Below, in pieces: positions 43,573 through 53,757 of a stretch of DNA of 64,000 nt. The notes under the pieces are model-generated. The model saw nothing but the letters and a program-made list of their open reading frames with translations. It searched no databases and had not been told where the DNA came from. Source of the stretch: Colwellia hornerae (GTDB lineage: Bacteria; Pseudomonadota; Gammaproteobacteria; Enterobacterales; Alteromonadaceae); the NCBI RefSeq assembly GCF_007954355.1, contig NZ_VOLR01000002.1, forward strand, positions 1-64,000. The letters run 5' to 3'. How positions within the stretch are numbered: position 1 is the first letter of the stretch; each line of letters opens with the position of its first letter. Both the position numbers and the translations under genes were made by a program.

Positions 43573-43611
43573 GCGATAACAACACCGGTAAAGAGGAGTT
43601 GATGTTATCGC
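43573..43611. terminator. Inverted repeat between convergent ttcA and bax-like genes
   Basis: GCGATAACA (43573-43581) and TGTTATCGC (43603-43611) are exact complements around a 21-base loop. The position between convergent genes suggests a shared terminator, but the loop is long and the T tract is short. Confidence 0.4.
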
Positions 43612-43648
43612 TCTTTATCATTATCTGTTGACCATAAATGAGCCGCGC

Positions 43649-44515
43649 CTAAATAACTTTAGGTTTTGGCTTCGCCAATATCTTGTCAAAATAGACTTTA
43701 TTATGACGGATCATTTCAGTTATTTCTAAGACATAATCAGTGCCTCTAATAGAATAACGTAACAAGCCTGTTGCTAATATTTGTGGAGATAGTGGCTGTT
43801 TTTGCGCGCGTAACTGCCCTCTAATTGAACGGAAAACACCATAAGCGTGATTGGTATTAATATTGTGTAAATAACGCTGTACCGCATGTTCTACACTATT
43901 AAATGCTGCTACTTCATGCTTAGCACCGTCATCTCTTCCTCTTGGCACCATGCCACAGCCTTTTTTATAACACCACATGCCAAAAAAATTCAAACCAACT
44001 CGAGCAAAACGAGAGGTGCCCCATGCGGATTCATTGGCTGCTTGCACTAACACTAATTCAACAGGCACTATATCAATACGCAACAATAGTTCATTAAGCT
44101 GCTGCAGCGGCGAATGCTTTTTATTAACTTTATATTTGTTAATTAAACGGTCAAGTAAGGCTTGTTGATCGGCTAAAAGATTTTCCTCGAGAAAAAGTGT
44201 TTCTATCATCAAGGACACTTCGACTCTTAACGCAAGTATATTGCTATTTTCTTGCGCTATTGCTGGGTAAATATAATGGAAAAATTGACGCTTCTTCGCT
44301 TTAATATCCCGTATTGAAGCAAAGTTGGGGATCTTCACATTATGAAGTGGTTGCTCAACCACTTTGACTTTCGCCTTTGCCACGGGAGCAATAACAACCT
44401 TTATCACTTCCGGTAAAGGAAGGTCAAACGTTGGTGTTAAAAATGTAAAAGGAGCAATAAGCGCAATAAAAAAAACACTTATTAGCAGGGTTCTCATCAA
44501 ATATTGAATGATCAT
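43649..44515 (-). CDS. bax: Bax-like glucosaminidase-domain protein
   Basis: This 288-aa protein has an N-terminal membrane anchor (residues 8-28) and a C-terminal glucosaminidase domain with VLVQAANESAWGTSRFARVGLNFFGMW, which holds the catalytic Glu. It resembles E. coli Bax, a predicted peptidoglycan hydrolase of the envelope. It lies 38 bases downstream of a membrane-protein gene and may be co-transcribed with it. Confidence 0.87.
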   Translation of the reverse strand: MIIQYLMRTLLISVFFIALIAPFTFLTPTFDLPLPEVIKVVIAPVAKAKVKVVEQPLHNVKIPNFASIRDIKAKKRQFFHYIYPAIAQENSNILALRVEVSLMIETLFLEENLLADQQALLDRLINKYKVNKKHSPLQQLNELLLRIDIVPVELVLVQAANESAWGTSRFARVGLNFFGMWCYKKGCGMVPRGRDDGAKHEVAAFNSVEHAVQRYLHNINTNHAYGVFRSIRGQLRAQKQPLSPQILATGLLRYSIRGTDYVLEITEMIRHNKVYFDKILAKPKPKVI

Positions 44516-44553
44516 AATAGCCTTTTTGTTAACAATAAGGTTTGCATAGCGCT

Positions 44554-45342
44554 TTACGCTGAAAATGTATCACTCGTTTGCTGAGGGGCTACATCAACGG
44601 CTTGCAGCTGCATACCAAAAATTTCTCGGTATAAAATACCTTTAACATTATAAAATAGTGGTGCTATAAAAGTTAATGCCAATAAGAAAAGCATAACACC
44701 GATAACTGAAAACGAAGTTTTAGCGAGAATGGCTAAGGGAACTAACGATAGAAATAAGGTTAACAGCAGTAAGCTATAAATAGAGAGTAATTTAAACCAC
44801 TGAAAACGTGTAACTTGTAAACTCAAGGTGATAGCTTTTATTGGTGATAGCTTTTTTTCTACCACTAAAGGTAAAGCTAATGATAAAGCAACCGCTAAAT
44901 AAATACCTGGAAAGAAAAATAAACTCATGCCTAAGGTGATTAATACTGACGTTAACAGCGCACAAACAGCAACCCAACTGCCTCGTTTTAAGAAAGCAAA
45001 AATCAATTTACTGTTGGTTTTTAAACCAACCGCATGAAAAACGCCCATCATTTCTACCCCCACTAAAAAAGGATAGATGACCATAGTAACAACAATATTC
45101 AATAATGTTGTTGATTGTGGGTCTTTAATGACTTGATCAATGCCGCCCATAGTATTACTGATCAAAAATGAGACAACAATGCCCAAAATAAGCGTAAAAA
45201 GTAAGCCTAAGTTAATAGCGATTCGCGAGCGAAGTGTTAATTGCCATGCCTCTTTTAAGACCGAAGGAACGTCAATGGTATATTCACCTTGCAGAGATTT
45301 CTCTATGCTACCACCGATTTGTACTACTTTTTTTTCATCCAC
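44554..45342 (-). CDS. Integral membrane protein of unknown function (262 aa)
   Basis: A soluble N-terminal stretch of about 40 residues is followed by about six hydrophobic segments. The layout, with LSPIKAITLSLQVTRFQWFKLLSIYSLL in the middle, resembles YciC/DUF975-like membrane proteins, but I cannot place it firmly. No enzymatic motif is visible. It probably shares a transcript with the bax-like gene. Confidence 0.75.
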   Translation of the reverse strand: MDEKKVVQIGGSIEKSLQGEYTIDVPSVLKEAWQLTLRSRIAINLGLLFTLILGIVVSFLISNTMGGIDQVIKDPQSTTLLNIVVTMVIYPFLVGVEMMGVFHAVGLKTNSKLIFAFLKRGSWVAVCALLTSVLITLGMSLFFFPGIYLAVALSLALPLVVEKKLSPIKAITLSLQVTRFQWFKLLSIYSLLLLTLFLSLVPLAILAKTSFSVIGVMLFLLALTFIAPLFYNVKGILYREIFGMQLQAVDVAPQQTSDTFSA

Positions 45343-45425
45343 GAAAATGACTACCTTTGTCTAAGTTTTTCAACATTATAGCAAGTTGATTTGATATTGG
45401 AAAATAGCATAAACTTTCACCTGAC

Positions 45426-46019
45426 TTATTGGTGTAATTTAGCAATGCGCTTTAAGATATTTTGAAAATAATGAGCACCTTTTTCTTGGGCTAAGGCAAT
45501 ATTATTATCAGGTATTTTCTGTGGGTCTTTATAAACAGATAATACTTTTTCCATACTTGCTTCACGTATTAAATGCAGCGTGGGTAATGGCGATCGGTTG
45601 GTATAATTAGAGGCGGCGTTAAACGGCTCGCCTTCAAAATAATAGTCGGGGTGAAAACTAGCCAGTTGAAAAACGCCTTCATAACCTAAAGTGAACAATA
45701 GTTCATTAGCCTCATCAAGTAAATCAAGATAGCTTTCAAAGCCTTTAAATCCTTCATTAAAGATCAATAAAGTCGTTTCTATATTCGGTTCAGCCACTAG
45801 CTTTTCAAATTGCTTGGTTAATACGGCTAACGCCGAAGCTATTTTTGTTTCCGAGCATAGTTGATAATGTATAGTGTTATTAACGAACTCTTTTTTAGCA
45901 AAAGGACAAAAGTTCAAACCAATAATAATTTCTTCTAGCCACTGTTTAGTTTGTAAAATTTCTACCGGGTATATTTTTTGACTAATCATCTTCAACTCAA
46001 AATTTTGTTTATCAGGCAT
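45426..46019 (-). CDS. DUF1415 family protein
   Basis: This soluble protein of about 197 aa has the DUF1415 pattern: TKQWLEEIIIGLNFCPFAKKEF near the start, then LASFHPDYYFEGEPFNAASNYTNRSPLPTLHLIRE. Function is unknown. I favour ATG 46019, which overlaps the end of the upstream ABC gene by eight bases (ATGCCTGA). ATG 45989 (MISQK) is also possible. The overlap indicates translational coupling to the exporter. Confidence 0.82.
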   Translation of the reverse strand: MPDKQNFELKMISQKIYPVEILQTKQWLEEIIIGLNFCPFAKKEFVNNTIHYQLCSETKIASALAVLTKQFEKLVAEPNIETTLLIFNEGFKGFESYLDLLDEANELLFTLGYEGVFQLASFHPDYYFEGEPFNAASNYTNRSPLPTLHLIREASMEKVLSVYKDPQKIPDNNIALAQEKGAHYFQNILKRIAKLHQ

Positions 46020-47790
46020 TTTGTTGTAATTGCCACATAGTCGCATAATGACCATTTTTACTGAGTAAGGTTTGATGATTACCCTGCTCTATTATTTCTC
46101 CTTTGTGCAAGACAATAATATTATCGGCATCAATGATGGTTGATAATCGATGAGCGATCACTAAGCTGGTGTGATCTTTAGCTACCTCTTTGATTGCTTT
46201 TAAAATAGCTTGCTCTGAATGACTATCAAGTGACGACGTAGCTTCATCAAAGACCAGAATAGCAGGATTTTTTAAAATAGTGCGGGCAATGGCAACCCGT
46301 TGCTTTTCGCCCCCCGAAAGTTTTAAGCCTCGCTCGCCAACAACGGTTTCAAAACCTTTGGGTAATGAGGTAATAAAGTGACTTAAATGCGATAATCTCG
46401 CGGCTTCCTCAACTTGTGCATTACTCGCGTTTACATTGCCATATTTAACATTTTCAAATAAGCTTTCATTAAATAGCACCGTATCTTGTGGCACTATGCC
46501 GATATTCTTTCTTAATGAATGTTGCGTGATGTCAGTAACCGCTTCACCATCTATTTTAATCGAGCCTTGTTGACAGTCATAAAAACGAAAAAGTAGTTTC
46601 ACTAAGGTAGATTTTCCAGAGCCACTCTCACCAACAACGGCCACTTTTTGCCCGGCTTTAACCTCGAAAGAGACATTTTTTAAAATCGGTCTTTGCGCAT
46701 CATAAAAGAAGCTAACCTTATCAAACTTGATAGCTCCATGGCTTATAACTAGTTCTTTTGCATCTTTTGCATCAACAACCTTAGGTACTTTTTGTAATAA
46801 GGTAAACATTTGCTCAATATTGGCTAAAGAGCCTTTTATTTCTCGATAAACAAAACCTAAAAAATTTAAAGGGATAAACAATTGCATCATAAATGCGTTG
46901 ACCAACACAAAGTCCCCTAAGGTCATTTGTTGATGGGTAACTTGGTAAGCGGCTAACGCTAACATTGCCGTCATGGCTAACGACACAATAATGGCTTGAC
47001 CACCGTTTAAAGCAAACAGCGACAAGCGGTTTTGCATTTTGGCTTTTTCCCAATCTGCTAATTGACTATCGTAAGCTTTCGATTCATATGACTCATTAGT
47101 GAAATATTTAACCGTTTCATAATTTAACAGGCTGTCTATTGCGCGAGTATTACTTGATGAGTCAGCTTTATTTGCGGCTCTAATATAGCGCGTCCGCCAT
47201 TCTGTTGCGTAAATAGAGTAAGCGATATAGCTGGCAATAGAGACTCCGGTGATCAACGCAAACCAAATACCATAATTCACCCATAATATGGTAATAACCA
47301 TGATTATTTCCAGTAAGGTTGGCACGATATTAAAGACCATAAAACGCATTAAAAAGTTAACCCCAGAAGTACCACGGTCAATATCTCGTGACAGTCCTCC
47401 TGTCTGGCGGTCCAAATGAAAGTCTAAATCAAGTTGGTGTAGGTGTTCGAAAACTTTCAAACCAATACGGCGAATTGCTCGTTCGGTAACACGGCCAAAT
47501 AAGGTGTCGCGGATTTCTGCCAGTAACACTATGGTTAGCCGCACTAAACCATAAGCGGCAACCAATGCAAAAGGAACAATAAAAATATTGTTTTCTTGTT
47601 GAGCGTTAAGTCCATCAACAATATCTTTTAAGATAAAGGGCAGATAAACACTGGCAATTTTAGTCAAAACCAAGCATAACAGGGCAAAACCTATACGTGC
47701 TTTAAATTCGAGTAAATAAGGGATAAGTGATGTCAGCACTCGCCAATTAATGGTGGTGTTTTCAGGTGATGGATAAGAAGAGCGACGCAT
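46012..47790 (-). CDS. Atm1-type ABC exporter (fused permease and ATPase)
   Basis: This 592-aa half-transporter has six transmembrane segments (about residues 15-320) and a nucleotide-binding domain. Walker A is VGESGSGKSTLVK, the ABC signature is LSGGEKQRVAIAR, Walker B is AILVFDEATSSLD and the H-loop is VIAHRLSTI. The DIDRGTSGVNFLMRFMVFNIVPT and NEESYESKAYD-like stretch fit the Atm1/HMT1 group, which exports glutathione-linked metal or sulfur compounds. It is coupled to the DUF1415 gene. Confidence 0.9.
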   Translation of the reverse strand: MRRSSYPSPENTTINWRVLTSLIPYLLEFKARIGFALLCLVLTKIASVYLPFILKDIVDGLNAQQENNIFIVPFALVAAYGLVRLTIVLLAEIRDTLFGRVTERAIRRIGLKVFEHLHQLDLDFHLDRQTGGLSRDIDRGTSGVNFLMRFMVFNIVPTLLEIIMVITILWVNYGIWFALITGVSIASYIAYSIYATEWRTRYIRAANKADSSSNTRAIDSLLNYETVKYFTNESYESKAYDSQLADWEKAKMQNRLSLFALNGGQAIIVSLAMTAMLALAAYQVTHQQMTLGDFVLVNAFMMQLFIPLNFLGFVYREIKGSLANIEQMFTLLQKVPKVVDAKDAKELVISHGAIKFDKVSFFYDAQRPILKNVSFEVKAGQKVAVVGESGSGKSTLVKLLFRFYDCQQGSIKIDGEAVTDITQHSLRKNIGIVPQDTVLFNESLFENVKYGNVNASNAQVEEAARLSHLSHFITSLPKGFETVVGERGLKLSGGEKQRVAIARTILKNPAILVFDEATSSLDSHSEQAILKAIKEVAKDHTSLVIAHRLSTIIDADNIIVLHKGEIIEQGNHQTLLSKNGHYATMWQLQQNA

Positions 47791-47860
47791 TTAAAAATTT
47801 GACTCTGGAAGGAATTAATCAAACTTTAACGGCTTTAATCACTTAAAGCAATCAAGAAAA

Positions 47861-47894
47861 AACAGCCAATACCGAACAAAGCGTCTGTATTGGC
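47861..47894 (-). terminator. Intrinsic terminator of the chemoreceptor gene
   Basis: On the minus strand GCCAATAC pairs with GTATTGGC (47865-47872 and 47887-47894 in plus coordinates) and is followed by TGTTTTTTC. It lies about 160 bases after the chemoreceptor stop and ends that transcription unit before the ABC exporter gene. Confidence 0.75.
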
Positions 47895-48057
47895 ATTTAT
47901 AACAATTATTGGCTTTCGCAAGCAGCTTTATTAGCCAAAGAGTGACAAAAAAAAACTTGTTAGTTGTTAAAATTCCTAACAATTTACAACCAAATTGCTG
48001 ATTAATATATTTATAAAACTAAAATAATTGTGTCAGATACCTTTATCAACGTTTCCA

Positions 48058-49551
48058 CTACGCTTTAAATTGTTGGGTTAATTTATTAAGCTCATCTGAT
48101 GAGTCTTGCATCAGTTGAGAGTTTTTTGTCATTTCATTAAGTTGCTCTAAGCTACTATGGCCGGCACTAACGATCCTATTTACGTTACTACTAAGTTCTT
48201 CTGCAACTGTGCTCTGCTCTTCAACGGCGGTAGCGATTTGCGTTGCCATTTCGGTGATTTGTTCGGTCGAGCTTAAAATACTGTTAATGGACTGGCCCGA
48301 ACTTAGGGCATTTTCTACCGAAGCTTTACTTTTAACTTGGCTATCTTCCATGACATGTACGGCTGATTTTGCTCCTGTTTGTAGGCGCTCAATGGTCTGT
48401 TGAATTTGCGCCGTACTTTCTTGCGTTCTACTGGCTAGCGCTCTGACTTCGTCAGCGACCACAGCGAAACCACGCCCCTGCTCTCCAGCCCGGGCCGCTT
48501 CAATAGCAGCATTTAACGCTAATAAATTTGTTTGTTCAGCAATCCCACGAATAACATCTAAGACCGACACGATACCTTTAACATCGTCTTCTAGTGCACC
48601 CACAACCTTGGTTGCTTCGTTAAGATGTTCAGATAAACCATTAATTGATTCAATAGATTCTTTGATAATAGTTGATACCGCTCGTGCATCTTGGTTTGCT
48701 TGTTCTGCTGAGCCCGCGGTTAACTGAACATTATTAGCAATTTCTTTTGCTGACGCTGACATTTCAGTAATGGCAGTCGCCACCTGATCTGTTTCAGATT
48801 GTTGATTTTCTAAATGGCCTCGACTAGCCTCAGATGCTTGACATACGTTATTTGAGACCTCTGAAGTTTGTTGTACCGATTGTTGTATCGCTTTAACAAG
48901 TAACTGAATTTTATCAACAAAAACGTTAAATGATTCAGCAACCAAGCCTATTTCATCTTCACGTTTCACCCGTATCCGCTGAGTTAAGTCCCCTTCGCCA
49001 CGGGCAATATTCTCTAGTGCAGAAGCAACTTCACTTAATGGCTGAGTCACTAATTTAGCAAATAATAAATAAATGGCTGAAATTAAAAAGACATCGAGTA
49101 ATACCCCTTTAATAATAATACGGGTGGCTAAAGAAGATAGCTCGCTATCTATCGAAGAGCTGTCTATAAACAAGGTAACATTGCCGACATTGGTGCTTTG
49201 ACCATCTTCGAGATGCTGTAGTTTAAAGGTAATCGTTTCGCTGGTTTTCATGCCTTTTGATTGAGAAATTATTTTCTTATCCTCATTGGTTATTTCTATC
49301 AGCGCGATATCCTCTGATTGTTGCTCTGAATTTAAAATACCCTTCATTTGGTCTTCTTCATAATTCCAGACAGCAGAAGGTAAATTAAGCTTTAACCGAG
49401 ATTCAACTAAAGATAGTTGATTTTTTTGCTTATTTTTTAGTAGATTACTTTGCGCCATATAATCATAGACACCAAAAGAAATAACCAGTGCAGTGACAAT
49501 AATCAGTGCTGAAAAAATAAGTTTAAATGAAATAGATTTAGTAACGTTCAT
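48058..49551 (-). CDS. Methyl-accepting chemotaxis protein
   Basis: This 497-aa chemoreceptor has a first membrane segment at about residues 9-29 and a periplasmic sensor of about 105 residues. A second segment (about 145-165), a HAMP domain ([24 protein letters not shown]) and a coiled-coil signalling domain follow. The conserved hairpin tip is [37 protein letters not shown]. The gene starts 17 bases after a solute-binding protein gene, so the receptor may read that protein's ligand. Confidence 0.95.
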   Translation of the reverse strand: MNVTKSISFKLIFSALIIVTALVISFGVYDYMAQSNLLKNKQKNQLSLVESRLKLNLPSAVWNYEEDQMKGILNSEQQSEDIALIEITNEDKKIISQSKGMKTSETITFKLQHLEDGQSTNVGNVTLFIDSSSIDSELSSLATRIIIKGVLLDVFLISAIYLLFAKLVTQPLSEVASALENIARGEGDLTQRIRVKREDEIGLVAESFNVFVDKIQLLVKAIQQSVQQTSEVSNNVCQASEASRGHLENQQSETDQVATAITEMSASAKEIANNVQLTAGSAEQANQDARAVSTIIKESIESINGLSEHLNEATKVVGALEDDVKGIVSVLDVIRGIAEQTNLLALNAAIEAARAGEQGRGFAVVADEVRALASRTQESTAQIQQTIERLQTGAKSAVHVMEDSQVKSKASVENALSSGQSINSILSSTEQITEMATQIATAVEEQSTVAEELSSNVNRIVSAGHSSLEQLNEMTKNSQLMQDSSDELNKLTQQFKA

Positions 49552-49568
49552 ATTATTTTTATACCTCT

Positions 49569-50327
49569 TTACTGCCAGTCTTTCAGGCCATATTTATCTA
49601 GAATAACTTTAAGTTGTCCCGATTCTCTCAGGGTTACTGTACCTTTTTCGACTAATTCGATATACATTTTACTGGTTGATTTCACAGGGGAACAAGCAAT
49701 ATAAATCGGTGCTTTTTCCGAGTTGGTCCCAGCGATCTTAAGTGTTGAATTAAATCCTAGCGCTTTCAATTTTGCATTAGCTACCGCCACCGATTCAACC
49801 ACAACATCAATACGGTTGTTGGCGAGTTTTTTAAAGTTTTTTTCCAAAGCATCTTTTCCTGAAACATCTTTAAATACATCAGGTCGACTTTTTATCAGTG
49901 CATCAAACTCTTCACCATAGGCATAACCGCTGATAACGCCAACTTTCTGCGATAAAAGCGAATCAAAGCCGGTAAACTGCCACGCAGATTCATTCTTTAC
50001 GTAATAACCAGTGCCATCCATGCCCCAGCTGACAGTAGGGAAAATAAAGTCGGGTGCATCTTCAGGATATGCACCAACCACACAGTCAAATTGACCTTCG
50101 CGTACTGATTTAACTGCTCGCTCCCAAGGCATGACTTTATAATCTACGGTATGACCTGCGGCGGTAAAAATTGCCGTCGCCATATCTATCATATAGCCTT
50201 GCTCTTTGCCACTAGGATCACCATTCATCGGGAACCAGTCATCTGCACGAATACTTACCGTTGCTGCATCAGCGGGCAACAACATAGCAGTAAACAGTAA
50301 ACCAATAGCTAATTTCATGATATTCAC
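49569..50327 (-). CDS. Periplasmic solute-binding protein, family 3 type
   Basis: This 252-aa exported protein has a signal peptide (cleavage near ADA-ATV) and the two-lobe family 3 pattern: [44 protein letters not shown] and [15 protein letters not shown]. Members bind amino acids or related small molecules. No ABC permease or ATPase is nearby; the following gene is a chemoreceptor. It is a distant paralogue of the gene at 50463. Confidence 0.88.
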   Translation of the reverse strand: MNIMKLAIGLLFTAMLLPADAATVSIRADDWFPMNGDPSGKEQGYMIDMATAIFTAAGHTVDYKVMPWERAVKSVREGQFDCVVGAYPEDAPDFIFPTVSWGMDGTGYYVKNESAWQFTGFDSLLSQKVGVISGYAYGEEFDALIKSRPDVFKDVSGKDALEKNFKKLANNRIDVVVESVAVANAKLKALGFNSTLKIAGTNSEKAPIYIACSPVKSTSKMYIELVEKGTVTLRESGQLKVILDKYGLKDWQ

Positions 50328-50462
50328 CTTATCTTTTAAATAAAAGTCAAAATATTGATTAGTAAAAAATTATAGCTGTTCACATCAATCATCGCCGGTA
50401 GTTACATCAATTGACTGAAATAGTGTTCGAATAAATCTTTTCTGTGATTATTGACGTTAATA

Positions 50463-51197
50463 CTATTTATTTAAATATTTTTCCATGACGGCATTAATAT
50501 CTATTTTATCTAAACCTTGATTATAAATAGTTAACCATTGTTGCCCTTGTTTGCTCTTTTTAAAAGCAACAAACAATTCCTTCTGTGTCAACAATTTGCT
50601 ATTCATTTGCACTTCTCCTTGTACCTTAGCTAAATCTTCACTGTTCGCTAACAAGTAATTAAAAACATTGCTATCGATGACAGCAGCGTCAATACGCTGC
50701 CCCGCAACTTTACGAATATTGGTTTCATCAGAGGTCGCTGTTTTTGCTTTTATCTCGCCACTGGCAATAAGTGCATCAACTTCAGCGGTATTGACATAAT
50801 CTTGCACCACGCCAATTTTATATTTTGTTAAATCTTTCACTGAAGACCAAGTAATCGGCTTATTTTTATTCTCAATTAAACCCAAAGGGCCTTTTCCCAT
50901 CGGATTAGAAAAAGAAAACTCATCCGACTGATAGTAATACTCGGGAAAATAACCCACATATTTTGAATCTGATTCCGATGCCAGTTTCACCGCTCTGCTC
51001 CAGGGGTAAAAGTCTACTTTTAATTCATGGCCCATGGCTTTAAATGCTGCTTTAGCTACCGCAACTGATGCACCTTGTTCATTTAAAGCCTTACCAGAAT
51101 AAGGCGGCCAAGTTAGTGATGTCAGGTAAACGGTGTCACTAAAAGCGGGTGTACTAAAAGACAAAATCAAGATAAGTTTTATTACTTTATTAAACAT
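50463..51197 (-). CDS. Second periplasmic solute-binding protein, family 3 type
   Basis: This 244-aa exported protein has a signal peptide (cleavage near AFS-DTV). The pattern TWPPYSGKALNEQG, VAVAKAAFKAMGHELKV, YPWSRAVKLASESDSKYVGYFPEYY and KIGVVQDYVNTAEVD matches the neighbouring binding protein in layout. It begins nine bases after the porin gene and may be co-transcribed with it. A 135-base gap separates it from the next binding protein. Confidence 0.87.
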   Translation of the reverse strand: MFNKVIKLILILSFSTPAFSDTVYLTSLTWPPYSGKALNEQGASVAVAKAAFKAMGHELKVDFYPWSRAVKLASESDSKYVGYFPEYYYQSDEFSFSNPMGKGPLGLIENKNKPITWSSVKDLTKYKIGVVQDYVNTAEVDALIASGEIKAKTATSDETNIRKVAGQRIDAAVIDSNVFNYLLANSEDLAKVQGEVQMNSKLLTQKELFVAFKKSKQGQQWLTIYNQGLDKIDINAVMEKYLNK

Positions 51198-51206
51198 GGC
51201 TATCTC

Positions 51207-51887
51207 CTAAAACTGAAATGTACGAGCAACGGTAAGCAATAGTGTGGTATCGCCATAAGTATCTAAATCAGTGCCGTGCAGCCCTAATGAAAAATCAAAA
51301 CCTTTGGTACTAAAGTTACTGGTTACTTGCCAGTGGGTGTAACTATCAGTACCGGGCTCCCATTGCCATTTGTTATCATCTAAACTACTCGATCTATCGA
51401 TGCCAACTAATAGAGTCAAATCATCATTAATGGTGAAGGTATGGTTTAGCATAACAATATAATGACCAGCCCCAGTGCCAAAGTAATCCCACGCGTACCA
51501 AATATTTAAATCGGTCGCGCCAAAATTCCACTTAGTATAAATTTCACTATAATTACCATCAGAGCTATAACTTGCGCCGTTGTAAGTATATTGGGCGACA
51601 CCAGCATCAAGGGTAATTTCTTCATTTATCGCCATTGAGTAGCCGAGGTAAACATCGACTTCAAAGCTGGTATCATCACCAAAGTCGACATTCGACGCCC
51701 AAGCACCCGCATACCAACCCGAAGCATCTGACCAATCAAGGCTGCCCTGCAAGGCCGGACTTTCATCTGTCTGGCTTACGCCATTAAAAAGATAATCACT
51801 TGCTAGCGTCACTGTCGAAGAAAGATCAGCGAACGCAGATGTAGATATTGTTAATAGAGTTGTCACCAATAATAAACGTTTTTTCAT
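51207..51887 (-). CDS. TorF-family putative porin
   Basis: This 226-aa outer-membrane beta-barrel protein has a signal peptide (cleavage near AFA-DLS). The N-terminal block SSTVTLASDYLFNGVSQTDESPALQGSLDWSDASGWYAGAWASNVDFG is the hallmark of the TorF/TIGR02001 group, and it ends in an aromatic Phe (TFQF), as outer-membrane proteins do. It is the first gene of a row with two binding proteins and a chemoreceptor, which suggests uptake of the sensed compound through the outer membrane. Confidence 0.88.
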   Translation of the reverse strand: MKKRLLLVTTLLTISTSAFADLSSTVTLASDYLFNGVSQTDESPALQGSLDWSDASGWYAGAWASNVDFGDDTSFEVDVYLGYSMAINEEITLDAGVAQYTYNGASYSSDGNYSEIYTKWNFGATDLNIWYAWDYFGTGAGHYIVMLNHTFTINDDLTLLVGIDRSSSLDDNKWQWEPGTDSYTHWQVTSNFSTKGFDFSLGLHGTDLDTYGDTTLLLTVARTFQF

Positions 51888-52395
51888 TATGTTAGTCCGA
51901 TATAATTATTATATAAAATTATAGTCAGTGATTTTTTAATAACAATATTTTACTGATATTATTTAGATAATAAGATGATTCTGCTCATTAATATTGGCAA
52001 GTAGAGGTTATTTCTAACCTTAAGTGATTTCCAGTTAATTGCGATGAAATAATAAGGAGGAAGGTAGCCTTTTATCATTGGCGCGTACTGCGATCATCGA
52101 ATTCAAATCAACTTGACTTTTTAACAAGAGAAAATGGTTGATTCGATAAGTGAACGATTATTAAGAGGCTTATTTATTTAAGGCGCGGTTAGAGAGCCAC
52201 TTAAAGTAACTTAAAATATAAGGACGACAATCGGTAATATAATAACCACAAACGCCATGAATAATTATACTATGACCGTCGCCAAGAATAGCCAAAATTA
52301 GCGACAGAACGATAACCCCGATAAGGTCTTAAATATACCTCGAGTATATAGAAAGTAATATCTGCTAATAAAGATCAAATATAAAGTTAGCTAGA
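51888..52395. other. 508-bp intergenic region, upstream of the porin gene and downstream of the kinase gene
   Basis: I see no credible gene on either strand. The part next to the porin gene (51888-51970) is very AT-rich and should hold its promoter. An imperfect palindrome atatacCTCGAGtatat lies at 52335-52352. The middle contains aaggaggaagg (52055-52065), but no open frame follows it. Confidence 0.4.
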
Positions 52396-53727
52396 TTAAA
52401 CTGATTGTCGAAAATCAATAATCGCTTTACGACCGCCACACCGCTGATTATTTTGATATGACCAGTGCATTTTATTAACGATTTTATCGACTAATCTTAG
52501 GCCCAAGCCATAGCCATAATCGGCACCGCTGTGATCAAGCTCTCCCTCACTGATATTGATATTTTCAACAATGACCATACATTGGCTACATTGAATGATA
52601 ACTTCACCGGCGGCGGTATATTGAAAAGCGTTACGAATTAAGTTGTTCAGCACCAAGCGGCAAGGTGTTTCAAAGACTTTAATATAAGTAGGTGTCAATT
52701 CAAGTGTGACCTTGACCTGCTTGCTTTGCAATAAGTACGCATTGTCTTCGACTAAATTGTCTATCATCAAATTTAAATCTAATTCGGCTAACGCTAATGT
52801 TTGTTGACTTCCTTGTGCTGTCGATTGCTCCTGACTTAACCATAATAGCGTTTCAGTAGTATGTTGCATATTCAGTGCAGCTCTACTAATACGAGCTAAC
52901 GACTGATCTCCCTTGTCTTTATTATTTTCGCTCGATAGTATTCGTGTTAATAATTCACTATTACTTTTAACAACCGCAATAGGCGTGCGTAATTCATGAC
53001 TTGCATGGCGTAAAAAGTCTTGCTCTTTATCGAGTATCGCGCCGAGCCTCAATAAGGCTTTTTTTTGCTGATTAGCAATGACTGTTAGTTCATAAAATTC
53101 AAAATTAGGTGTTTGCTCGTTAACATTTTCAAGCGTTAAACTTTCAACCCAATCACCAATTTGATAAAAGGGTTTTAGCGTTCGCATTAATAATAACTGC
53201 ACCGAAAAGTGCATAATGATTAAAAAAACCAATGCTATTGGCCAAGTTAACTGAAACATTTTACTGATACCCATTTGGCTTAAGGCATCATATTGCTTAA
53301 TGTTGATGCTTCTGACTAAGTAGAATGTTTTACCATCAAATAATGGCTGAGCTATAATAAAAATCGCTTGCTCTGGCCATGAAATAAAAGTGTCGTCCGT
53401 AAATATACGCATGTTGTCCATGGTCATTTTGTTAACATTTTCGAAGTCAGCAAAATGTTCTTGAACGTTAGTTGGGAGATTTTTCCAGCCTAAAAAACCT
53501 TGAAAGTGAATGGTATTGGGCAGCGGATGATGGTTGTTTATTTGATATTGACGTGCAAAGTCATTACTTTCTAAATGCAAGTCCTGAAAATTAGCTTCAT
53601 CTAGGCCATGAATAAAATAAAAATTAATCACTAAGGTGTAACTAAGTACTATGATTAAAGCAATCATGCTCTGTACTTTTAAGACATAACGTCGAAGCGT
53701 TTGTGGTTGTTTTTTATCGTTACTCAT
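52396..53727 (-). CDS. Sensor histidine kinase (PhoQ/QseC-like)
   Basis: This 443-aa kinase has two membrane segments (about residues 14-35 and 160-180) with a periplasmic sensor of about 120 residues between them. The H box is SHELRTPIAVVKSN (about residue 245), the N box is LVLNNLIRNAFQYT, and the ATP lid has YGYGLGLRLVDKIV. It starts 30 bases after its response regulator and is the last gene of the efflux row. The signal is unknown. Confidence 0.92.
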   Translation of the reverse strand: MSNDKKQPQTLRRYVLKVQSMIALIIVLSYTLVINFYFIHGLDEANFQDLHLESNDFARQYQINNHHPLPNTIHFQGFLGWKNLPTNVQEHFADFENVNKMTMDNMRIFTDDTFISWPEQAIFIIAQPLFDGKTFYLVRSINIKQYDALSQMGISKMFQLTWPIALVFLIIMHFSVQLLLMRTLKPFYQIGDWVESLTLENVNEQTPNFEFYELTVIANQQKKALLRLGAILDKEQDFLRHASHELRTPIAVVKSNSELLTRILSSENNKDKGDQSLARISRAALNMQHTTETLLWLSQEQSTAQGSQQTLALAELDLNLMIDNLVEDNAYLLQSKQVKVTLELTPTYIKVFETPCRLVLNNLIRNAFQYTAAGEVIIQCSQCMVIVENINISEGELDHSGADYGYGLGLRLVDKIVNKMHWSYQNNQRCGGRKAIIDFRQSV

Positions 53728-53757
53728 ATTAATTTTTTACTAAAAAATTGATTTTTA

